From NCBI GenBank assembly GCA_030280995.1, contig JASXTE010000001.1, positions 3,098,001-3,162,000 of the forward strand: a stretch of DNA of 64,000 nucleotides, written 5' to 3'. The notes below the pieces were generated by a model. It saw only the letters and a program-made list of their open reading frames with translations, was not told the DNA's origin and made no database searches. Numbering within the stretch: position 1 is the first letter of the stretch; the number at the start of each line of letters is the position of its first letter. This DNA is from Hemileia vastatrix. Taxonomy: Eukaryota > Basidiomycota > Pucciniomycetes > Pucciniales > Zaghouaniaceae. This document shows, piece by piece, positions 57,061 through 64,000 of the stretch. The position numbers and the translations under genes are program-made.

Positions 57061-57960
57061 ATTTTGTTTACTTTGAACCTAACCTCATCTTGTGTTCTGG
57101 CAAGTAATTTGTCAAATATGTGGCTGCAATGGAGGATGTTGATATCATTCAGGGCACCAGGGTAACCAAAGAAGAAGTGCCAAAAGCGTAAGTTTTTGCT
57201 TGCTACACCCCCTAGTACCATAGTTGGAGTTCCTTCTTTTCCTTGAAACTGACCAGCCCACACTGCAGGGCAGTTTTTCCACTCCCAGTGCATACCATTG
57301 ATTGATCCTAAACAGTCAGGAAAGCCACATTCTTTGTATTTGTTCAAGATTTTTTTTCTTTCATATTTGGCTCATGTAAGTATTCTGATTTGTACAACTT
57401 TATAATATCATTAATAAAAAATTTAAGTGTTAATAGTGCCATGGATTCTGCTATTTGGATATATTCATCAGTGCAATCTGCTGTAATCCCATAGGCAACA
57501 GGTTAACTTTCGGTGTGGTGTTAAGCCTGGCTGCTTACAACAATCCTTGTGAATAGTAAAAGGTAGTGACAAAGAAGAAATAAAGCTTTTCAATATTATA
57601 AAATACATAGATTAGTATAATTAAACTTACAGTTCTCCATAACCAGTAGTTGTTGTGCTCTTGAAAATCATGACATATTTTGTTGAATAAATTTTTGCTC
57701 ATACAGAATCTTCTTTCGAATATTCCTTCGTTGTATGTTCAATTGTTTTTAAAATAATCTCCCATCAGTTTATAGTGGCCTTCAATACGGTTGCGTTGAA
57801 TGATTTTTTTTTAGCTCGTTCTTCAGTGTCTAGTAATATTGATAACATTAGTTCTTACTCTTCCATTGAATAGAATTCCTCAAGAATGTAGTATCTTTAT
57901 AGATCCATGTGAAACTTCAATTGAGATGTGGAATGTGTAGGAGGTCGCGCTGTGTTTACA
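57048..57960 (-). pseudogene. PIF/Harbinger transposase (Plant_tran/HARBI1-like), copy C
   Basis: The minus strand reads PVAYGITADCTDEYIQIAES, INDIIKLYKSEYLHEPN, KECGFPDCLGSINGMHWEW, KNCPAVWAGQFQGKEGTP, LGGVASKNLRFWHFFFGYPG and LNDINILHCSHIF. The motif around the first catalytic Asp is usually GSIDCMHW; here it is GSINGMHW, so that Asp is Asn. An upstream exon ends before an intron near 57540. A frameshift lies near 57508. The third catalytic residue is not reached. The element ends are not resolved. Confidence 0.75.
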
Positions 57961-58363
57961 GAAGAGTTACTGTTGCCGATTAAAAAACACGAGTGATGAA
58001 TATTTTGAAAATTTTGAGTAAATTGAGATTTACTTCATATGACTCGGGTTGCATGCAGATCAGTAAGCAAAGACTCAGTAATATGCAAATAGTTACTGAT
58101 AATTTGATGCAACGAGTGGAGATTCTCTAATATAGCTGTATACACTTTCTTAGTGTTCAAAGCCCTATTCTGCGCTCATAAACTACGTGAATAAATTTAA
58201 ACGGTAAAAACAAGGTCTACGTATATTTTTTATTTTATTTCGTACAATCTCGCTCAACTGGGAGCATGAAGGAATAACAGTAAAGTGAGTGACTAGGTAC
58301 AGGTTGGTTAAAGTATAAAGTAGGGAGAAAATTGGGCAATAATGAAGAACAACTAGTAGGGTG
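57961..58363. other. Non-coding interval
   Basis: Probably the outer part of Harbinger copy C and its flank. No feature is recognised. Confidence 0.3.
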
Positions 58364-58615
58364 TTATAAAACGAGTGTGAGGGGAAGGTTGTTTTGGAAT
58401 CTGTTTGTAGAAATTAAGAACTGGGCAACTACTTTGATGATAGGAGATGGAGAGAGAAGAGCAGATGTGGTGAGCGGAATCTTATGCTTCTTGGCCGCAG
58501 CAAATAAGGCTTTGCGGGAATCCACATGAGCAGGGCAAAGTAATAGTACATGTTCAGGGGTGTCTTTAGACGAGAGAGGGCACAGGGGACGGTCTACGTA
58601 TCTTGTTCAAATTGG
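58364..58615 (-). pseudogene. LINE (non-LTR retrotransposon) 3' coding fragment
   Basis: The minus strand reads RPLCPLSSKDTPEHVLLLCP, then AHVDSRKALFAAAKKHKIP and VVAQFLISTNRFQNN before a TAA at 58364-58366. Cys, then TPEHxLLxCP, then R, then a final FIxxTxRF is the usual ending of ORF2 in fungal LINEs such as the Tad type. Only the last 80 or so residues are present and they are open, so this is a 5'-truncated copy. Confidence 0.65.
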
Positions 58616-59037
58616 TGCACCAAGTATAAATAAAACCGGTTATTCCAATTAATCTTTCCTATTATAGCTATAGACCACTCTTACAATTTCCTATTATACC
58701 AGTGTAACACAAAATTTCTAGCCCCCTTTTTCTTTTTAAGATTTACATAAGCAAGCATTACCTTAAAAAACCCAAGATCCACACCAGTTTCTAAAATATA
58801 GGAATTAAGTCATGATTACAAGTACCTTTTAGGAATAATCAATACAGGTTTAAGGCAATCGTGAAATCGCCCTATAAATTCATTTATCATCCATCATAAA
58901 AGAGTAACTAAAGAACCTTCTGCGGATATATAGACGGCTGACACTTTCAGTCCAAAATTTACACAATGATTGATTAGATAATAAAATATTAGCGTTCTTA
59001 AATAAGTTTAGCATTAAATAAAATCCAGTCCTCCAGA
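58616..59037. other. Intergenic, 3' side of the small gene
   Basis: No feature is recognised. Confidence 0.3.
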
Positions 59038-59496
59038 TTATCGGCAAAATTTTGGAAATAACGCCCGAGCTGCACAATATAGTCTCAAATATTCATCATC
59101 AAGCTTCTCGAACGCTGCTCTATGTTGATGGATTAGGAGGCGAAGTTTTTCTTTGTCTAAAGTGGGATCATCATGTTGTCGATAGTGAGATTTTGAGACA
59201 GAGATAAATTTTTGTTGTAGATTATTCAGATTTTGTTTCATTTCCTCTCGCTTTTTTTCGACTCTCTGAGCTCGTTGCATAGCTATAGCGTACCGCAAAA
59301 AAGCCCTGGAGTAAAAATAAGGCAGAACACAGGAGATATAAAAGAGACATCACGGTTCGAGAAAGAAAATCAGCTGATTTCTTGTGAGAGATATCATGAG
59401 AAGACTAGTAAGGGGTGCATTAGTGACTGACCTCTGTGTGTTTTCAATCTCATATGAAGAGGCTTCTCGCCAACGATGGTATTCGTTTATAGACAT
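59038..59496 (-). CDS. Small helical protein, 110 aa, two exons
   Basis: Exon 1 is 59496-59432 (MSINEYHRWREASSYEIENT) and exon 2 is 59305-59038. They are joined by a 126-bp intron with GTCAGT and CTCCAG ends that splits an Arg codon. The total is 333 nt including the stop. The protein is helical and charged (MQRAQRVEKKREEMKQNLNN, then LHQHRAAFEKLDDEYLRLYC-like segments) with no signal peptide or membrane span. The clean splice and full-length frame between TE remnants argue for a real host gene. I do not recognise the family; a subunit of a small coiled-coil complex is possible. Confidence 0.65.
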
Positions 59497-60225
59497 CTTT
59501 TGAGGGATTTATTTAGCGGGTATATAGTGACGCAGGCAAAGTAGTCGTCGAAATAAATATTGAGTAGTCGGATGCGATGACACAATAAACCGATTGTGAA
59601 GGCTGGAAATACAATTGGAAGATGTGGTCTGTTAAATGCCGAAGGTGTGGTGACAAAAAATCCGTGAACTACGTGATAAATCGTGTCTATTCTATTATAC
59701 TTGTCAAACCAGCTGTAGTGTTTTGTTAACATCAAGTTAATTTCCCAAGAATTACTATTATTGGATCGCGCATTAAACCAAAAAAATAAATAAATGAGAA
59801 CTACATGACTTTCTAATACAACCAAAGTGAACAGTCACAGAAATGTCTACCATCTGACTACTTTGCGGTGCAGGTCAGGGAAAGACAATCAACAAAAAAG
59901 TGACGTAGTGATGATCTACCTTATATCATTCCCCATAGTTGCTGACTCTCCTCCACAAAAAAGTTGAACATTTCAGCTGTCTCTCTTGGTCATCAAGATT
60001 CCAGGAGCGCTGCTCACTTATGGCAGTTCTAGTAGCGGACGAAGTTCGTGAGAATAAACAGCTTCCCATTGTCGCTGTGATGCGCATAGTTAGGCAAACT
60101 TAGCATTTTATGTGTTATGTACATAGTTCCATATAAAAACCTATGGAACAACGGGGTGACCCGGAGATAGCACTGACATTGCTTCCGTAGTAGCATCTCT
60201 GACAGTTTTATGATTCATTACACCC
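59497..60225. other. Intergenic region upstream of the small gene
   Basis: It holds the probable promoter of the minus-strand gene. A short frame at 60020-60103 is listed separately. No other feature is recognised. Confidence 0.35.
60020..60103 (+). pseudogene. Possible NF-YB/HAP3-like histone-fold fragment
   Basis: A 27-residue frame ends VRENKQLPIVAVMRIVRQT before TAG. The pattern RE..xxLPIAxVxRIxK is that of the first histone-fold helix of NF-YB/HAP3 and its relatives. No continuation is seen before the nested MITEs at 60226. It could be a truncated gene, the first exon of one disrupted by the MITEs, or chance. Confidence 0.3.
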
Positions 60226-60386
60226 ATGTCAATAAAGCTTTGTGCTTTCGCCAAAAAAAAAATGTTTATTTTTCACTGGCTGTTACTTTTTTTGAATTGA
60301 TAAACCCGGCCACTCAAAGTCCCACTGTTTCACGTCTATTACTACTTTTTCTTTCTTATTCTAGATTTTGCAATTCAGATAAAGTA

Positions 60387-60578
60387 CAGCCAAGTCACCA
60401 AAGCTTGCGGAATTTTTGATGAAAAAATAAAACTTTCGCCAACAAAAAAATGATTTGCCAATTCAAAAGGAACTGCCTCCGACCTATCCTCGGCCCTTTT
60501 GAATAGTCAAATCATTTTTTTGTGGGTGAAACTTTTATTTTTTCATCAAAAATTCCGCAAGCTTTTGTGACTTGGCTG
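60387..60578. mobile_element. Hairpin MITE with TA target duplication, 192 bp
   Basis: It starts CAGCCAAGTCACCAAAGC and ends GCTTTTGTGACTTGGCTG; the arms are inverted over about 84 bp around the loop CTGCCTCCGACCTATCCTCG. TA lies on both sides (60385-60386, 60579-60580). The same family occurs at 6470-6658. CAG...CTG ends with TA point to Tc1/mariner-pogo-type mobilisation. Confidence 0.82.
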
Positions 60579-60598
60579 TAGCGGCCGATGAAAAAGTA

Positions 60599-60719
60599 CC
60601 GCTATTTGGAAAAAGCTTGCTGTCTTTTCGCCTTCTACTCCCCGCCAAAAACATGAGTTTAAGCCGCTTTTGGCGGGGGATGAGGGGCGAAAAAAGAGCA
60701 AGCTTTTCCCAAATAGCTG
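60599..60719. mobile_element. Second hairpin MITE with TA target duplication, 121 bp
   Basis: CCGCTATTTGGAAAAAGCTTGC pairs with the right-end reverse complement CAGCTATTTGGGAAAAGCTT. An inner CCCCGCCAAAA/TTTTGGCGGGG stem adds to the hairpin. TA flanks both sides (60597-60598, 60720-60721). It begins 19 bp after the previous MITE's duplication. Confidence 0.8.
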
Positions 60720-60770
60720 TAATATTTTTTTTTTGCAAAAACATAAAGTTTTATTGACATGGCTGTAGGG

Positions 60771-61280
60771 AGCTTACATTACCTTCGCATATAGAAAACA
60801 GTGGCCGGCAATATGTCCTCATCACCCTCTATTTTATACTCCTCTTTCAAAAGTGATTTGATTCCATCACTAATTAAGATCAACACTAAAGAATACCTTC
60901 CAATTCGGAATAGGATGTCAAAGTGAAAAAATGTCCAATAGCTTTCTCATTGTTCAAGAATTTGTTTGACTGTGATTCCTAAGATTTTCTAGGTACGTTT
61001 AGAATTCTGAGGAGAAGCTAACTTAGTGTTCATTGCATTAATTTGGTGCGCTTTATATAAGTGCGAGAGTACAAAAAGTGAAGAGTATTAATCCGCATAT
61101 GGAAATAGTAGAATAGCTTTCTACAGAAAAGCTATAGATTACATTTGAGTTTTAAAGAAAAGTATTAAAGATAAATTAAGTAAAGATAATAACAATAAAG
61201 AGATACTAGAACTAAAAGAGATGGCTTATTGTATTGCCGCAAAAGGAAAAGGAAAGAATTAGAATAACACCATCCCCTCC
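60771..61280. other. Non-coding interval, probably gypsy 3' region
   Basis: It lies beyond the 3' side of the gypsy coding region on the minus strand. An LTR is expected here, but its partner is outside the window, so it cannot be delimited. Confidence 0.35.
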
Positions 61281-61565
61281 CTAGTTTCCAACCCGTCTAT
61301 CAGAAGGTGGCCATACTAAATCTTCTGGAGTAAAGTTAATAGTTGTTTCTAAAAGGCTTTCATCCACTTCGCATATAAGATTATAAGCAGCAGCAGTCAT
61401 TATTTCCATCCCATGGAACAGTTCTACTACGTTCGATATATCCCAATGATTTTGTTGATACATATACCTTTCCCAATGTAATAAATAAGTAGTAAAGGAC
61501 CTTCTAAAATATTGATCAATTCGTCCGTTTGGAGTATAACAATCTCGTCCCTCCATATGGAACAA
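61281..61565 (-). CDS. Unknown 94-aa frame downstream of gypsy pol
   Basis: MFHMEGRDCYTPNGRIDQYF, later LLHWERYMYQQNHWDISNVV and TPEDLVWPPSDRRVGN. It has normal amino-acid composition and does not look like a shadow frame. It follows the pol stop by 134 bp on the same strand. I recognise no domain. It may be an extra ORF of the gypsy element or a domain fragment of a neighbouring gene. Confidence 0.4.
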   Translation of the reverse strand: MFHMEGRDCYTPNGRIDQYFRRSFTTYLLHWERYMYQQNHWDISNVVELFHGMEIMTAAAYNLICEVDESLLETTINFTPEDLVWPPSDRRVGN

Positions 61566-61698
61566 TCCAAGGGGAAACTCAGTGGCACTATGATATTGTT
61601 GGTCAAGAAATCCGTATTCGTCGACTCTTCAACGTGGATGCCCTGTCGTAGGCCCTATATCCGCTATTGTTTCTGGCCTGTCGATCTCATGTTCTGAG

Positions 61699-64000
61699 TC
61701 AACTACTGGCATGATGGAGTTCAGCTGAGTCTCCATTGAATATTTTCAATCGAGCGCCATTTGTATTAGTTCTTAAAACATGTCCGTTAGATGTCATAAG
61801 TTGATACACACCATTGGGTAAGCTTTCTCTAATGAAGAAGGGTCCATCCCATTTGGGATGTAATTTCGAAGGCCGTTCCTCGTATTTCCTAAGTACTTTG
61901 TCTCCCACCTGTAATTGTCTTTCTGTATAAGTTTTGTCAGTATTTGCATACCTATCTTCAGCCCTTTTATTGAGTTCATCAATCCTCTGTTGGCGTTCCG
62001 AGCGTAATCAAACATTTGCTAGATTGCGTTGGAAATAAATTTCTTCTTGATTAGTTTGTGTCATTTCTGGAAGTTCTCCAAGGAGTACTGGTTCTGATGG
62101 TAATCTTACCTGTATACCATACGTTAAATTGAAAGGTGTTGTCTTGAGAGATTTTGAAGGAGAGCTTCTATAAGCAAATAGTGCTTTGTCTAGGTACTCA
62201 TCCCAACGGTTTTGATTTTGGGGTGAGACATACCTTCGGATGGAATTCTCTAGAGTTCCATGAAATCTCTCTATGAGTCCGTTTGACTGGGGATGATAAG
62301 GGGTAGTTTTTATATGTTTAATTTTTGTGTTTTTTAAGAATATTTCAAATTGATAGGAGTCGAACTCCGATCCATTATCAGTTAAGATCTCGACTGGTAA
62401 TCCATAATTTAAAGTGATCAAACTGACCATTTTTATTGCAGCCTCTGTTGATGTTTGTTTTAATGGGGTAGCGTAGGCCCATCCGGTTCCATAATCAATA
62501 GCGGTAATAATATATTTATGATCTTTTTCCGTTTTTGGAGGGGGTCCTACAAAATCCATAGACCATCTAACAAAGGGTCCTCCTCTTGTAATAGGTAGAA
62601 TTGGCATCCTGAGTTGTTGAGATCCTTCTTTGTTAAACTGACATTCGGGACATCGGTTTATAACCTTATTAGTTAATTTCATCATTTCCGGAAAGAGATA
62701 TTGTTGTTTTATGGTGGTGATTACGTCTTTATAGTTTTGATGTCCTAATTCACAATGTATTTCGTATATTACTCCCTCGGCTTCTCGTTCACTGGTGATT
62801 ACTTTAAGGATCTTGTCTGTCTTTTCAATGTCAGGATAATAATAAAGTTGTTGTTCTTTCATGAAATAATTCTTAAGATGTTCTGGATGTTCTTGAGAAG
62901 TGTCTAAAGTCTTGATTATCCTCTTGAGTTGATCCCAAGGGTTTCCTTGTTCAATGTTAAACAGAGGTAAAGCAATTTCCGGTGGTTCGTGGTCGAAAGG
63001 GGTGCTTGGTTTCCGGGATAAAGCATCAGCGGCTAGTTATTTATTTCCCGGTCTGTAAATAATATAAACATTAAAAAATTCAATTTCGTTGATAAAATGT
63101 GTTAGTCTCTGAGTGACTTCTTTTTGGGTCTTAAAATACCTTAAAGATTGGTGATCCGTTCTTATTATGATTGGGGAACCTTCTATATAGCATCGAAAAT
63201 GTTTCAGAGAGTGTACAATAGCTAATAATTCCCTTTCTTGAGCTGAGTAATTTTGTTCTGTTTTGGATAACTTCTGTGATTCATAAGCTATCGGTCGTAT
63301 ATTTTTATCTTTAATCATTTTTATATAAGCAGTTGGGTTAAATTTGTCAGTGTCATAAGTAACAAATGTATCCTGTTGTAATACTGCACCTATATTTGAA
63401 CCTGATGCATCCGTGTCTAGTATGAAGGGATGGAATGGTTGGGGATGTTTAAGGAGGATTGTACTGGTGAGTGATTTCTTTAAAAGATCAAAGGCTTGAT
63501 CTTGTTCTTCCCCCCATAAGATTTTTGCCCCCTTTTTTGGTGAATTTTCAGTTAGTTTATAAAGAGGGGAAGCCTTGGTAGAGAATTTAGGAATGAAGCG
63601 TTTATAATAAGTACATAAGTTTAAAAATCCCCTTACATGTGTTATGTTATTCGGTTTCGGCCACTCCATTATTTTAGAGATTTTTGCCGGATTCCTTTTT
63701 ATTCCTTCTCCATTGACCATATGTCCTAGAAAAAGAATTTCTTGTTTTGACCATTGACATTTGTTTTTAGATAGTATTAGATTTTTGCCAGATAAAAGAA
63801 GTAAAACGTTTTTTATATCTTCTAGGTGTGATTTCAAATTTTTCGAGAATATTATGATGTCATCCATATAGACCAAAGCACACTTATCTATAACAGTCTT
63901 TAGGATTTTATTCATCATAGCTTGAAAAGTGCTCGGGGCATTGCATAGTCCAAATGGCATAACTTTCCATTGAAAATGTCCCAGTCGGCATGTGAAAGCT
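61699..64000 (-). pseudogene. Ty3/gypsy pol: reverse transcriptase, RNase H, integrase (partial, two stops)
   Basis: One frame runs from beyond the window edge to the stop at 61699. RT: MPFGLCNAPSTFQAMMNKIL, VYMDDIIIFSKN (YxDD active site), FLGHMVNGEGI, FLNLCTYYKRFIPKFS. RNase H: FILDTDASGSNIGAVLQQD, YSAQERELLAIVHSLKHFR, RTDHQSLRYF. Integrase: HCELGHQNYKDV and CPECQF (HHCC), VRWSMDFVGPP (Asp), ILTDNGSEFDS (Asp), PYHPQSNGLIERFHGTLE (Glu), WDEYLDKALFAYRSSPSKS, then VGDKVLRKYEERPSKLHPKW and GPFFI. TAA at 63034-63036 and TGA at 62005-62007 are the only breaks, so the copy is fairly young. No chromodomain is seen. Protease and gag lie outside the window. Confidence 0.93.

Larger units (their letters stand above)
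60226..60770. mobile_element. Outer MITE interrupted by two further MITEs
   Basis: The left CATGTCAATAAAGCTTTGTG and the right end in reverse complement CATGTCAATAAAACTTTATG form TIRs of about 45 bp, each running into TTTTGCA- or TTCGCC-type and A-rich sequence. Ends near CTGTA suggest the same Tc1/mariner-like (TA target) class as the inserts. Confidence 0.6.

Overview
The window looks like a repeat-rich, AT-rich stretch of a basidiomycete nuclear genome, most likely a rust fungus (Pucciniales). This is inferred from short GT-AG introns (about 50-130 bp, up to about 250), long AT-rich spacers, and the mix of elements: PIF/Harbinger with a Myb/NAM-like second ORF, Ty1/copia and Ty3/gypsy retroelements, a Tnp2/CACTA-like transposase, and TET/JBP-type 2OG-Fe(II) oxygenases carried by transposons. 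Only two stretches look like ordinary host genes: a six-exon alpha/beta-hydrolase-fold gene (9062-11200) and a small two-exon gene (59038-59496, minus).

Layout. 1-4990: a decayed PIF/Harbinger copy (A) carrying a MULE-like element with 152-bp terminal inverted repeats (TIRs) (1704-2698). 5211-6258: a TRIM (miniature LTR retroelement) with 111-bp LTRs and a GTTTG target duplication. 6470-6658: a MITE. 6.7-12.7 kb: low-repeat host DNA with the hydrolase gene. 12744-20288: PIF/Harbinger copy B, holding a 778-bp solo LTR with an AGGTA duplication and a broken TET/JBP gene. 20.3-23.9 kb: MITEs and fragments, including an uninterrupted copy of the repeat that the giant element hit. 23875-28937: a degenerate copia element on the minus strand. 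29064-55925: a 26.9-kb TIR element. 56.2-58 kb: PIF/Harbinger copy C. 58.4 kb: a LINE 3' fragment. 59.0-59.5 kb: the small gene. 60.2-60.8 kb: three nested MITEs. 61.3-64 kb: a Ty3/gypsy pol running off the window.

The main discovery is the 26,862-bp element. It has perfect 41-bp TIRs starting CACCACAG, a 3-bp ATT target duplication, and an unoccupied paralogue of its target at about 20960-21140 that matches both flanks and has the three target bases once. In order it carries a SNF2-family ATPase, an accessory gene on the opposite strand, a Tnp2/CACTA-like transposase, a second related accessory gene, a 1.9-kb array of 20 copies of the palindrome TTAATTTCGATCGAAATTAA at only three spacings (about 85, 103 and 131 bp), a six-exon gene of unknown function, a TET/JBP-like dioxygenase, a 650-bp run of 13 consecutive hairpins, and about 6 kb of very AT-rich non-coding DNA.

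A transposase, a chromatin remodeller and a predicted 5-methylcytosine (or thymine) oxidase in one unit suggest a mobile element that may counter host DNA-methylation or chromatin silencing. That role is inference. Most genes in the element carry one to three breaks, some at A-homopolymers and so possibly sequencing errors.
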